From: CAZPQN01 sp964588795
GTDB lineage: Bacteria > Fidelibacterota > UBA2242
DNA length: 64,000 bases
NCBI GenBank assembly: GCA_964588795.1
Contig: CAZPQN010000011.1
Coordinates: forward strand, 4,002-68,001
Reading direction: 5' to 3'
The position numbers and the translations under genes are program-made. A model generated the notes under the pieces. It saw only the letters and a program-made list of their open reading frames with translations. It ran no database searches and was not told the DNA's origin. Shown here piece after piece: positions 35,112 to 43,670 of the stretch (positions within the stretch are counted from its first letter, which is position 1; each line of letters starts with the position of its first letter).

Positions 35112-35987
35112 GTGATTCGACTATTAAATTTGATCTTTCTAATCAGCCTGATTAATACCGCGCTTGTGGCCAAGAATTACTGGTGGAACCAAAAGGCCAT
35201 AGGCATTACTTTTGGACACGGCAGCGAAGAAAATCGTTATGATCGAGGACTTGTCGCCTCGGCAGGATTCCACGATGGTTATTTATCTGCATGGAAAATC
35301 GGAGACGAGACGAAAAATCAGACAATCCCGATCGGAAGTGTCCCAACGGAAGTCATGTTTCACTATCTGACCCGGAACCATAAATTCATGTTGTCTATCG
35401 GTATTATTAATCGCCAACCACGAACGATTACCAGTCAGAGTAATAAATACTCGATCATCGGTACCATAGGTAATACTGAGTTGAGTCTTAACGATATCCT
35501 TTATCATAAAGGTTTTTCCAGTTATGAAGATACCTGGTTGTTTCTACGCTGGGTGCGGCACTGGACACTAATAGAAACCAACCTCGGTCGAGCGGCGTTG
35601 GGTTTAGGTGAAGGAATTGGCTATACACCCAAATCAACCTGGCATACGCGCGTGGAAACCTGGTTATACCCGGACGGTGGTAGTGCATGGGAAACACTCC
35701 GGTGGGTCAAACGGGATATTTATTTTAATCACCTCATAGGGCTATCATTTAACCTAGATCTAAAATATGACTTGCCGAAGATTCCGGTCAGTGTTGGAGC
35801 AATGGGCCAGATCAACATGAAGGGTGGGACATTCTTCTGGAACTGGCACCATAAAGTGACGGAAATGCTCGATGGGGAAATTACAACCGGAACTCAACGC
35901 TGGCTCGTGGGGGATGCAAATCATAACTATGCCGCCGGGCTTGGATTTGGCTATCATTTTTATATCATGGGCAGCTGGCCTCTTTAA
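35112..35987 (+). CDS. Exported protein of unknown function, possibly outer membrane
   Basis: A 291-residue protein with a signal peptide (NLIFLISLINTALVAKN) and no family I recognise. The mature part is rich in Trp and Tyr with alternating strands (KFMLSIGIIN, LIETNLGRAALGLGEGIGY, GLSFNLDLKYDL) and ends AAGLGFGYHFYIMGSWPL, which suggests a small outer-membrane barrel. The start is GTG 35112, with AAGGAG six bases upstream. It follows the TGA-interrupted gene by 19 bases and the FISUMP lipoprotein further up, so the three probably form one accessory unit. Confidence 0.6.
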   Translation: MIRLLNLIFLISLINTALVAKNYWWNQKAIGITFGHGSEENRYDRGLVASAGFHDGYLSAWKIGDETKNQTIPIGSVPTEVMFHYLTRNHKFMLSIGIINRQPRTITSQSNKYSIIGTIGNTELSLNDILYHKGFSSYEDTWLFLRWVRHWTLIETNLGRAALGLGEGIGYTPKSTWHTRVETWLYPDGGSAWETLRWVKRDIYFNHLIGLSFNLDLKYDLPKIPVSVGAMGQINMKGGTFFWNWHHKVTEMLDGEITTGTQRWLVGDANHNYAAGLGFGYHFYIMGSWPL

Positions 35988-36091
35988 GAATGCTATGGCG
36001 CCCGGAAGCTTAATCACTCGCAAAGTATTTCCTGGTTTAAAAAATTCCTTATTTGGATCGAGCCGCTTTTTCATTACATTCCGCCCTGTTG

Positions 36092-36862
36092 ATGCGGGTC
36101 GGATTTTCTAAATCGCAATTAATAACCGTTCATGTCCCTGGCGTCGGTGCGATTGTTCTATGTCGCAATCGCCGCGCCCGGCGGATAGCGTTGTCGGTAC
36201 GCGCCGGCAGACCAGCAAGACTTACGCTTCCCGTCGGTGTGCCGTTATCGGTAGGCCTGGAGTTCATCCACCGTAAGGAGGCTTGGTTGAAAAGAACCCA
36301 GCAAAAAGTATCCGTTGGAGAAAACAACCAGCTGCCCTATGATGGCACGACTCCTTTCAATACTCGCCGGCACCGGTTACAGGTTGTGCCTTGCAGGCAG
36401 GAGAAATTGAAAGTCTGTATCCGGGAGGGGACAATTCAGGTTTCTTTCCCCGAACATATGCCCCTCAGCGCGCCCCTGGTTCAAGAGACCATCATCAAGG
36501 CGGTCAGTGAAACCCTGCGGATCGAGGCCCGGCAGGATTTGCCAGTTCGGATTGCACAATTAGCCGAGCGGCACGGCTTTGTTTTTCGACGCCTTTTTAT
36601 CAAGAATCTTATCTCTCGTTGGGGTAGCTGTTCGGGTCGCGGTAACATTAATCTGAACCTGCAATTAATGCGCTTACCGGATGATTTGATTGATTACGTG
36701 ATTCTGCACGAACTGCTGCATACTCGCCACCCCAATCATAGCCCGGCCTTCTGGCGCGATTTGCAGGCAATTGTGCCCTCGATGACTTACCAGCGTCGCC
36801 GCCTGCGCGACCTTGCCCGTCGCGGTTTCCTGCGTTCCCCGTTGATGCCTTTCGAATCTTAA
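36092..36862 (+). CDS. YgjP/DUF45-family metallopeptidase-like protein
   Basis: A 256-residue protein of the YgjP-like (DUF45, WLM-related) family. The zinc motif is HELLHTRHPNHSPAFW near residue 217, giving HExxH plus a third His, and the preceding SRWGSCSGRGNINLN segment is diagnostic of the family. These are predicted metalloproteases of unknown substrate. The start is uncertain: ATG 36092 is taken, while a TTG at 36053 would add 13 residues; neither has a good ribosome site. Confidence 0.85.
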   Translation: MRVGFSKSQLITVHVPGVGAIVLCRNRRARRIALSVRAGRPARLTLPVGVPLSVGLEFIHRKEAWLKRTQQKVSVGENNQLPYDGTTPFNTRRHRLQVVPCRQEKLKVCIREGTIQVSFPEHMPLSAPLVQETIIKAVSETLRIEARQDLPVRIAQLAERHGFVFRRLFIKNLISRWGSCSGRGNINLNLQLMRLPDDLIDYVILHELLHTRHPNHSPAFWRDLQAIVPSMTYQRRRLRDLARRGFLRSPLMPFES

Positions 36863-36966
36863 GCAGGAAAATTTCCGGTGGGTTTTCCAAATCCGGTAAT
36901 AATTGGTAATTTAAATGCGGTCAGGACAGGATACACGCGAACATTTATTAGCATGAAAGAGAGAAC

Positions 36967-38844
36967 ATGATCAGATTCGGACAATTTATGCCAGATGGCG
37001 CACGCAAAAAATTAGCGGCCCTGAACAATCGCCATGTCGAGGACATTATTGCAGAATATACCGCTCTGTGCAGGCCGGACAAAATCACGCTCGTTACTGA
37101 TGACCCGGAGGAACGCGCCCGAATCAGGCAAATTGCGCTTGAAAAAGGTGAAGAAAAAGCGCTTTCTGTTGCTGGTCACACAGTGCACTATGACGGTTTT
37201 TTTGACCAGGGACGCGATAAAGCCTGTACCAAGGTTTTGGTACCCGAAGGTCAATCGCTCAGTCCCCGGATAAATACTCTTGATCGGAAAACCGGACTGG
37301 CAGAATTACACCAGCTGATGAATGGCATCATGCGTGGCAAGGAGATGTTCGTACGCTTTTTCTGCCTCGGTCCGGGTGGTTCGGCTTTCGCCATCCCGGC
37401 CATGCAAATTACCGATTCGGCTTATGTTGCCCATAGCGAAGACTTGTTGTACAGATCCGGTTATGCGGAATTCCACAAACTGCAGGGCAGTGACCACTTT
37501 TTCCATTTCATTCATTCCGCCGGCGCCCTGGACGAGGACGGCGTTGCCCGCAATGTTGCTCAGCGCCGTGTCTACATTGATCTGGTCGCCAACCGGGTAT
37601 TTACCATAAACAATCAGTATGCCGGGAACAGTGTCGGGTTGAAGAAACTGGCCCTGCGGTTGGCGATCAACCAGGCCAATCAATCGGATTGGTTGGCGGA
37701 ACATATGTTTCTCATGGGCGTCCATCCTGTTGCTAAGGAACGCACCACTTATTTCGCGGGTGCTTTCCCGAGCGCGTGTGGCAAAACCAGCACGGCCATG
37801 ATACCGGGCCAGACTATAATTGGCGATGACATTGCCTATCTGAAAGCCTGGTCGGACGGCACCTGTCATGCGGTAAACATTGAATCGGGTATTTTTGGTA
37901 TTATTTCCGATGTCAATCCGATTGACGATCCGCTGATTTATAAATGCCTGACGACGCCGCGCGAGTTGATTTTTTCCAACGTATTGGTCAATGACGGCCG
38001 ACCGTACTGGTTGGGCATGGGCATGCCGACACCGGCGCGCGGGACCAATCATTCGGGGGCCTGGTTCGAGGGTAAAAAAGATGACGAGGGCAAGCTTATC
38101 CCTTTAGCCCATAAAAATGCCCGCTACACGATGCGGCTCAGCGAGTTGGAGAATCTCGACCCGCAGGCGGAAAATCCCGATGGGGTGCCGATTTCCGCCA
38201 TTATTTACGGCGGACGCGACTCCGACACCAACCCACCAATTGTGCAGGCTTTCGGTTGGGAACACGGTGTTTTTATCGGGGCGACCTTGGAATCGGAGAC
38301 GACCGCTGCGACGCTGGGCCAGGAGGGTCAGCGCACCTTTGCCCCGATGGCCAACCTGGACTTTATCGTCGTCCCGCTCGGGCTTTATCTGGCCAATCAC
38401 TTTAAATTTGGCAAGCGCCTGAATAAGCCGCCGCTGGTTTTCGGAACTAACTATTTCCTAAAGGACGAGCACGGTCGCTTTCTGAATGAAAAGACTGACA
38501 AGAAAGCCTGGATTCTTTGGGCAGAAGCCCGGGTGCATGGTGAGTACGGGGCGGTAGCCACACCAATTGGATGGATCCCGCGCTATGCCGATCTACAAAC
38601 GCTCTTTGATACTACCTTGCACAAACCTTATTCCCGCACTGATTATGCCCGGCAGTTCGAAATCAGGCTCGATCGGTTGTTAGAAAAATTGGCACGCATC
38701 GAGAAAATGTATGCCGCGGAGTCGGCCCCGCCCACCCTAGGGGAGCAAATCGCCGCACAGCGCTCGCGGTTATTGCAATGGCGGGCTGATTTTGGGCGGG
38801 AACGGCTTAATCCGCTAGAGATTGAGCAGGCCGTTGCGGAATAA
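36967..38844 (+). CDS. pckG: Phosphoenolpyruvate carboxykinase (GTP)
   Basis: A 625-residue GTP-dependent PEPCK that converts oxaloacetate and GTP to PEP, CO2 and GDP in gluconeogenesis, or the reverse in fermentative anaerobes. The reactive Cys and P-loop are FPSACGKT (Cys271-Thr274), the metal site is in IIGDDIAYLK, and the NHSGAWFEGKKDDEGK and FGTNYFLKDEHG stretches are typical. It is a monocistronic gene with a GAGAGA site upstream. Together with ppdK it gives two routes to PEP within the window. Confidence 0.97.
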   Translation: MIRFGQFMPDGARKKLAALNNRHVEDIIAEYTALCRPDKITLVTDDPEERARIRQIALEKGEEKALSVAGHTVHYDGFFDQGRDKACTKVLVPEGQSLSPRINTLDRKTGLAELHQLMNGIMRGKEMFVRFFCLGPGGSAFAIPAMQITDSAYVAHSEDLLYRSGYAEFHKLQGSDHFFHFIHSAGALDEDGVARNVAQRRVYIDLVANRVFTINNQYAGNSVGLKKLALRLAINQANQSDWLAEHMFLMGVHPVAKERTTYFAGAFPSACGKTSTAMIPGQTIIGDDIAYLKAWSDGTCHAVNIESGIFGIISDVNPIDDPLIYKCLTTPRELIFSNVLVNDGRPYWLGMGMPTPARGTNHSGAWFEGKKDDEGKLIPLAHKNARYTMRLSELENLDPQAENPDGVPISAIIYGGRDSDTNPPIVQAFGWEHGVFIGATLESETTAATLGQEGQRTFAPMANLDFIVVPLGLYLANHFKFGKRLNKPPLVFGTNYFLKDEHGRFLNEKTDKKAWILWAEARVHGEYGAVATPIGWIPRYADLQTLFDTTLHKPYSRTDYARQFEIRLDRLLEKLARIEKMYAAESAPPTLGEQIAAQRSRLLQWRADFGRERLNPLEIEQAVAE

Positions 38845-38858
38845 ATAGCTGACATTCA

Positions 38859-38887
38859 TTGACATTGATCGTAAAAATCAATTAAAT
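38859..38887 (+). promoter_or_regulatory. Candidate promoter for the tRNA pair
   Basis: TTGACA (38859-38864), a 17-base spacer, then TTAAAT (38882-38887). The -35 is a perfect consensus. The predicted start lies about 80 bases upstream of tRNA-His, so a 5' leader would be removed by processing. Confidence 0.45.
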
Positions 38888-38973
38888 TTGGCGGCTTTTT
38901 AAGACACTGAAATCATTTGTCATGCAGGGCACGGCACCAGACTTCTAACCTCCCACGGGGAGTAATATAGATG

Positions 38974-39047
38974 GTGAGTGTAGCTCAGTTTGGTAGAGCG
39001 ACAGGTTGTGGCCCTGTTGGCCGCGGGTTCAAGTCCCGTCACTCACC
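38974..39047 (+). tRNA. tRNA-His (anticodon GTG)
   Basis: A complete cloverleaf can be drawn. The acceptor GTGAGTG pairs with CACTCAC, the D-arm has AGCTCAGTTTGGTAGAGC, and the anticodon stem ACAGG/CCTGT encloses loop TTGTGGC with anticodon GTG at 39008-39010. The T-arm is CGGGTTCAAGTCCCG. The base before the first pair is G and the discriminator is C, matching the extra G-1 typical of tRNA-His. The 3' CCA is not encoded. Confidence 0.96.
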
Positions 39048-39065
39048 CGGCTTTTTCCAATTTTT

Positions 39066-39140
39066 GGCGCTATCGTCTAGTGGTTAGGACACCACGCTTT
39101 CAATGTGGTAACCGGGGTTCGATCCCCCGTAGCGCTACCA
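39066..39140 (+). tRNA. tRNA-Glu (anticodon TTC)
   Basis: The cloverleaf is complete. Acceptor GGCGCTA pairs with TAGCGCT (first pair G-U), anticodon stem CCACG/TGTGG encloses CTTTCAA with anticodon TTC, and T-stem CGGGG/CCCCG encloses TTCGATC. The 3' CCA is encoded, unlike the neighbouring tRNA-His 19 bases upstream. The two are probably co-transcribed. Confidence 0.96.
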
Positions 39141-39222
39141 CTACTGCTCAAAAGATGGTTGACGTTTTCCCAGAGATGGATATAATGTTTTTGGCCTGAG
39201 CGTTCTCGGGCGTGAGCAGACG

Positions 39223-39295
39223 CCACGCTTTCAATGTGGTAAGCGGGGTTCCCTGCCCGACGACTCAAGCGGGGATCCCCCGTAGCGCTACCACT
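39223..39295 (+). repeat. Degenerate copy of the tRNA-Glu 3' half
   Basis: Bases 39223-39251 repeat the tRNA-Glu anticodon arm through T-arm start (original from 39092) with one change, and 39274-39295 repeat its 3' end through TACCACT. Between them are about 22 extra bases in the T-arm region that partly re-duplicate it (AAGCGGGG occurs twice). The 5' half of the tRNA is absent, so no functional tRNA can form. It may be an old attachment-site remnant or a local duplication. Confidence 0.75.
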
Positions 39296-39374
39296 CGCAA
39301 ACCACCCAACCGCGACCAACGTCGCTTACAATGTGGCGTTTAAGGGTTTATATTCCGGCGATTTCATTTATTTA

Positions 39375-39403
39375 TTGAAATTGAGGAAAAAACAACGTAT
39401 AAT
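39375..39403 (+). promoter_or_regulatory. Near-consensus sigma-70 promoter
   Basis: TTGAAA (39375-39380), exactly 17 bases, then TATAAT (39398-39403). Eleven of twelve hexamer positions match consensus, the best promoter seen in the window. It would start transcription near 39410, about 50 bases before the membrane-protein gene that precedes glgC. Confidence 0.75.
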
Positions 39404-39460
39404 TTTAATGTGGTTGTGAAGATCAGAAAAATTGTGGCGAATCTTCATCAATAAAGCACG

Positions 39461-40066
39461 ATGGCATCGACAGGAACCGGAAATAGAAGTTGGAACACAG
39501 CGCGGATGATTTCCGCAGGTTTTCATCCTCTGCTTGTTGCTCCGCTCACCTTCGCCCTACTGTTGTATTATGGCAGTACGGTTGAGGCGTCCCGGAAAAT
39601 TATTTATTTTCTGATTGTCATTATGGCGGTAGTAGTGATTCCCTTGGTGCAGGTGGTTTGGCTAAAAAACCACGGCAAGACGGTGAGCCTCGATGTCCCG
39701 GAGCGCATGCGGCGCATTATCCCGTTTTTAGTCAGCGTGGCGGGCTATTTGGTCGCCTGGGGTTTGCTCCGGCGGCTGGAATCGCCGAAAATTGTCTATG
39801 TCCTGATGTGGATTTACGCCTTCAATACCCTGATAGCGACGGGCATCACCTATTACTGGAAAATCAGTATTCACGGGATGGCCTTCGGGGGACCGGTTGC
39901 GGCGCTGGGAGTAGCTTTTTCGGTGCAGTTTTTCTGGTTGGCGCTTATAGCGCCGGTGATTGTCTATGCGCGGGTCAAACTTGAGGCCCATACCGTTTGG
40001 CAGGTAATTGCAGGATTATTAATGGGATTTGTCTTAACTTATATCCAGTTGCGGATTCTCATATAA
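39461..40066 (+). CDS. PAP2-like integral membrane protein
   Basis: A 201-residue protein with about six hydrophobic segments (about 24-38, 45-65, 85-103, 108-128, 145-175, 180-200). The C-terminal half recalls a PAP2 phosphatase core: KISIHGMAFGG would correspond to the second motif and ARVKLEAHTVWQVIAGLLMG to the third with its His. The first motif is not clear, so activity as a lipid phosphatase is uncertain. It ends one base before glgC and is driven by the near-consensus promoter. The start has no obvious ribosome site. Confidence 0.65.
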   Translation: MASTGTGNRSWNTARMISAGFHPLLVAPLTFALLLYYGSTVEASRKIIYFLIVIMAVVVIPLVQVVWLKNHGKTVSLDVPERMRRIIPFLVSVAGYLVAWGLLRRLESPKIVYVLMWIYAFNTLIATGITYYWKISIHGMAFGGPVAALGVAFSVQFFWLALIAPVIVYARVKLEAHTVWQVIAGLLMGFVLTYIQLRILI

Positions 40067-40067
40067 G

Positions 40068-41309
40068 ATGCAGACGCAAGAAATCTTAGCGGTAATTCTC
40101 GGTGGTGGTAAGGGAACACGGCTCTATCCCCTGACGAAATATCGCGCCAAACCGGCTGTGCCGTTCGGAGGCAAGTTCCGGATCATTGATGTTTCGATCA
40201 GTAATTGTCTCAATAGTGGCATCAATAAGATTCATATTCTCACCCAGTTCAATACGCATTCTCTGCACCGCCACATCTATGGTACCTACCGATTGGGGCA
40301 TTTCAGCGACGGTTTCGTGGATATTCTGGTGGCGGAGCAGACCATGGAGAATACCGACTGGTATCAAGGTACTGCCGATGCCGTGCGCAAGAATCTGTCC
40401 TATATCACCGAAATCAACACGGAATATACGATAATTCTATCCGGTGATCATCTCTATCGTATGGACTATCGCGAGTTTTTGGCAACCCATATTGCTCACC
40501 AGGCAGATATTACTATTGCTACCAAACCGGTTTCAGGCCATGAGGCACCCGACTTGGGCATCCTGCAGACCGATCAGAAGGGACGGGTTGTACGGTTTGT
40601 CGAAAAGCCACGCGCGGATCAGCTGGATGGCCTGCGTTCGCCCGGGCTGGCGTCCGATACGCCCTTTTTAGCCTCGATGGGAATTTATATTTTCACAACC
40701 GCCACCATGCTGAAAATCTTAGAAAGCAACGCCAGTGATGACTTTGGGAGACATATAATCCCGGGCGCAATTGCTGATTTTAAAGTCTGTACTCATAAGT
40801 TCGAGGGTTTCTGGAAGGACATCGGCACGATCGAATCGTTTTTCAAGACCAACCTCGAGCTTGCCTCGGCCCATCCTCCGTTTCGCATGGATGACGAAAA
40901 GGCGCCCCTTTATACGCGTCCCCGACGCTTGCCGGGGTCGCGCTGTATGGACTGTCGGTTGGGAGCCACATTGTTAGCCGATGGGTGTTATTTGGAAAAA
41001 AGCCGCATCGAACGGGCCGTGGTGGGTATCCGCACCATCATTCGCCGGGATACCCGGATCGAGGAGTGCATCATTATGGGGGCTGACTACTACGAAAGCG
41101 AGCCGCCTCTTGGTCTGCCGCCAGTCGGCATCGGCAGTAACTGCATTATCAGGAAGGCGATTATTGACAAGAACGCCCGCATCGGAAACGCAGTCCGAAT
41201 CGTCAACCAGCGCAACCGGCTTGAATTTGATTGTGACAACTATACCATTCGGGACGGTATTGTCGTCATTCCTAAAAACGCAGTGATTCCGGATGGTACA
41301 ATCATTTAA
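40068..41309 (+). CDS. glgC: Glucose-1-phosphate adenylyltransferase
   Basis: A 413-residue ADP-glucose pyrophosphorylase, the committed step to glycogen. It has the nucleotide loop LGGGKGTRLYPLTKYRAKPA, the LSGDHLYRMDY catalytic Asp, the VEKP motif and the C-terminal left-handed beta-helix hexapeptides (IIRKAIIDKNARIG). The usual allosteric residues of the N-terminus are in place. glgA and a GH57 branching-type enzyme lie about 18-20 kb downstream. It starts one base after the membrane protein and is followed by an unknown protein after 17 bases. Confidence 0.96.
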   Translation: MQTQEILAVILGGGKGTRLYPLTKYRAKPAVPFGGKFRIIDVSISNCLNSGINKIHILTQFNTHSLHRHIYGTYRLGHFSDGFVDILVAEQTMENTDWYQGTADAVRKNLSYITEINTEYTIILSGDHLYRMDYREFLATHIAHQADITIATKPVSGHEAPDLGILQTDQKGRVVRFVEKPRADQLDGLRSPGLASDTPFLASMGIYIFTTATMLKILESNASDDFGRHIIPGAIADFKVCTHKFEGFWKDIGTIESFFKTNLELASAHPPFRMDDEKAPLYTRPRRLPGSRCMDCRLGATLLADGCYLEKSRIERAVVGIRTIIRRDTRIEECIIMGADYYESEPPLGLPPVGIGSNCIIRKAIIDKNARIGNAVRIVNQRNRLEFDCDNYTIRDGIVVIPKNAVIPDGTII

Positions 41310-41326
41310 TAACGGATGAGAGAAAT

Positions 41327-42142
41327 ATGAGACCGCCGTTTAATCCCAGCCAGATCACGCTTTTCCCGGATATGTACGAAGACCTGTACCTGCCGCCGAT
41401 AACCTCCCACCCGGACTTTGAACAGGAGCTGGAAAACTTCGTCAGATTAGCGGATTTTGGTGCCCTGCTCGATCTCAATTTCCACGGTCTGGAAAAGTCC
41501 TACTCCATGAAATTGAATGAGTTTGCCCTTCCCCCGCAAAGCCTGCGCGAGGACGCCGCAAACAGCTCGCCGATTTTTTATCTGTTTCCGCTTGCCATTC
41601 GCAATCGTCTCAACCGCTTCAAATACGACGTCCGGGCTTTTTTTAACGACCAGAACAGCCTCAGGTCACCGTCAGGTTATTTTCTTTTGCGCAACTTTTT
41701 TCACACCTGGGAAGCCCACCAGACCGCGCTGACGCAGACCCTGCTAACCGAACTCCAGTCGCTAATTGGCGGGAAAGCCTATCACGGCTATTTGGAGAGC
41801 TGTGTCAGGGCCGGTTTAGAGTGGTTGTCAGCTCAGGTCAGTATCGATAGCCATTATCAGTGCGCTTATCCCGGTTTTGCGGAATACGAAGCCCGGCGGA
41901 AGCTCTATCAGCGGAGCGGGGTGACGCTTTCCCAGATTCAGCCGGAGGAGCCTGATTACCTGTTCAATTGCACGGTCATCAAGACCGAACATCTGCCCCT
42001 GCACTTCAGTCAATATCTGAAAGGCATCGCCGTGACCTCGACCTTTAAGACCATTCATCCCGATTACTTGAAGGATTTGCAGATCGAGACCCTGCGTGAT
42101 GTCAAGCATCTGCTGGAAGCCCTACCGAAAAAAAAGATTTGA
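41327..42142 (+). CDS. Hypothetical protein between glgC and pcm
   Basis: A 271-residue soluble protein I do not recognise. It has no signal peptide, membrane segment or known catalytic motif. It is rich in aromatic and acidic residues (DMYEDLYLPPITSHPDFEQE at the start) and ends in a Lys-rich KKKI. A central helical part (GYFLLRNFFHTWEAHQTALT) may be a folded core. It overlaps the start of pcm by one base (TGATG), so it is almost certainly translated as part of this operon. A link to glycogen or repair is only contextual. Confidence 0.7.
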   Translation: MRPPFNPSQITLFPDMYEDLYLPPITSHPDFEQELENFVRLADFGALLDLNFHGLEKSYSMKLNEFALPPQSLREDAANSSPIFYLFPLAIRNRLNRFKYDVRAFFNDQNSLRSPSGYFLLRNFFHTWEAHQTALTQTLLTELQSLIGGKAYHGYLESCVRAGLEWLSAQVSIDSHYQCAYPGFAEYEARRKLYQRSGVTLSQIQPEEPDYLFNCTVIKTEHLPLHFSQYLKGIAVTSTFKTIHPDYLKDLQIETLRDVKHLLEALPKKKI

Positions 42143-42786
42143 TGAAAGCGCACGTTAGCAACTACCCTGCCGACGCCGATGAAATGGTGGCGGAGCAAAT
42201 TGTACCGCGCCACATTCGCGATCAACAGGTTATCCAAGCCATGCGCACGGTGCCGCGTCACCTGTTCGTGGCGCCGCAATATCGAGGACTTGCCTATACT
42301 GATCAACCGTTGCCAATCGGCCACAATCAGACTATTTCCCAGCCTTACATCGTGGCCTTTATGACGGAAGCACTGCGGCTTTCCCCGCAGGCGCGCGTGC
42401 TGGAAATTGGCACGGGGTGTGGCTATCAGACCGCAGTCCTGGCTCAGATCGCCAAATTGGTATTTACCGTGGAAATAGTTGCGGAATTGGCGCGGCGCGC
42501 CAAGGCCACCCTGGAGAAACAGGGGTATACCAACATCCACTTCAATTGCGGCAATGGTCGCGAGGGCTGGTCGGAGTTCGCCCCTTACAGTCATATCATG
42601 GTCACGGCGGCCAGTAGCGCCATTCCTCCGGCGCTACTGGATCAGTTGGAAAATGGGGGGCGCCTGCTGATTCCGCTCGGCACTCCCAACTTGACACAGG
42701 AGTTGGTCTTGATCGAAAAAAAGGACGATCAGATCAAGAAAACTAACCTGTTGCCGGTACGCTTCGTACCGCTGGTGGATAAATAA
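42142..42786 (+). CDS. pcm: Protein-L-isoaspartate O-methyltransferase
   Basis: A 214-residue SAM-dependent methyltransferase that starts repair of L-isoaspartyl residues in damaged proteins. The conserved segments are MRTVPRHLFV, IGHNQTISQPYIVAFMTE, the SAM motif VLEIGTGCGYQTAVLA near residue 80 and VTAASSAIPPALLDQL. ATG 42142 couples to the upstream stop by TGATG; the TTG one codon earlier is less likely. It precedes the diguanylate cyclase by 22 bases. Confidence 0.94.
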   Translation: MKAHVSNYPADADEMVAEQIVPRHIRDQQVIQAMRTVPRHLFVAPQYRGLAYTDQPLPIGHNQTISQPYIVAFMTEALRLSPQARVLEIGTGCGYQTAVLAQIAKLVFTVEIVAELARRAKATLEKQGYTNIHFNCGNGREGWSEFAPYSHIMVTAASSAIPPALLDQLENGGRLLIPLGTPNLTQELVLIEKKDDQIKKTNLLPVRFVPLVDK

Positions 42787-42808
42787 TTCAAGCTGTAGAA
42801 GGAACGCT

Positions 42809-43621
42809 ATGAAGGAATTGGATGCCGCAATATTTACCGAATTTGCCCAGGCGGTGGAAAATGTCGCCCAGGGGCACGACGAATTTAAATCCCTTGAAAA
42901 ATTCATGCGGATCGGAATGCCGGCGGAACTGCGGCAAGTCGCCACTACGCTGGCCAGCCTGTTCCAGCTTTTCGAGACTCGCGAGGGACACCTCAAAATG
43001 GCGATCGAGGAACTGAAAGCCACCCGTACCGAGCTGGAAGAACTGAATGCCATGCTGGATGCCCGGGTGCGGGAACGAACCCGCGCCCTGGAAGAAGCCA
43101 ACCAGCTCTTGGAGTCACTTTCCACAACCGATGCCCTGACTGGTATCAGCAATCGCCGCAATTTTGACCACTCCCTCCAGCACGAAGTCGCCCGCAGTAT
43201 TCGTTATGATACCCGGCTCAGCCTGATCATGCTTGATATTGACTTGTTCAAGAATGTCAACGATACCTTCGGGCATGTGTTTGGCGACGAGGTTTTAAAA
43301 TCCATCGGCTACCTGCTCAAGACGCGCCTGCGCAGTAATGATATTTGCGCCCGTTACGGGGGCGAGGAATTTGTGATTCTTCTGCCGGAAACCTCTTCGG
43401 AGGCGGCCTTTTACGTCGCAGAGAAGTTACGCAAACTGATTGCCGGTTACGACATATCACAGGGCGGGGCGACGACGCGTGTGACCGTTTCTCTGGGGGT
43501 GGCCCAGTTTGATCCGGCCAGGATGCCGGAAGAGCGGCGGTTGGTTGAATGTGCCGACCAGGCTATGTACGAGGCCAAGCACCAGGGGCGCAACCGCACA
43601 GTGGTATATAGCGAGAATTGA
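42809..43621 (+). CDS. Diguanylate cyclase (GGDEF)
   Basis: A 270-residue enzyme that makes cyclic di-GMP from two GTP. Residues 1 to about 60 are helical, about 60-105 form a coiled coil (EELKATRTELEELNAMLDAR), and the rest is a GGDEF domain with signature GGEEF at 184-188. The inhibitory I-site RSND (175-178) is present five residues upstream, so product inhibition is likely. There is no membrane segment, so the enzyme is probably cytosolic and its N-terminal part is the unknown sensor. An AAGGAA site precedes the ATG. Confidence 0.94.
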   Translation: MKELDAAIFTEFAQAVENVAQGHDEFKSLEKFMRIGMPAELRQVATTLASLFQLFETREGHLKMAIEELKATRTELEELNAMLDARVRERTRALEEANQLLESLSTTDALTGISNRRNFDHSLQHEVARSIRYDTRLSLIMLDIDLFKNVNDTFGHVFGDEVLKSIGYLLKTRLRSNDICARYGGEEFVILLPETSSEAAFYVAEKLRKLIAGYDISQGGATTRVTVSLGVAQFDPARMPEERRLVECADQAMYEAKHQGRNRTVVYSEN

Positions 43622-43670
43622 CGGATAATAGTGACCGCAACGGAAATTTATTTGAAAAGAGACAGCCGGA

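Noticed and set aside
39140..39295. An integrated mobile element between the two tRNA-Glu copies
   Set aside because: Only about 80 bases separate the copies and they encode nothing; no integrase is nearby. Recorded instead as a remnant or duplication.
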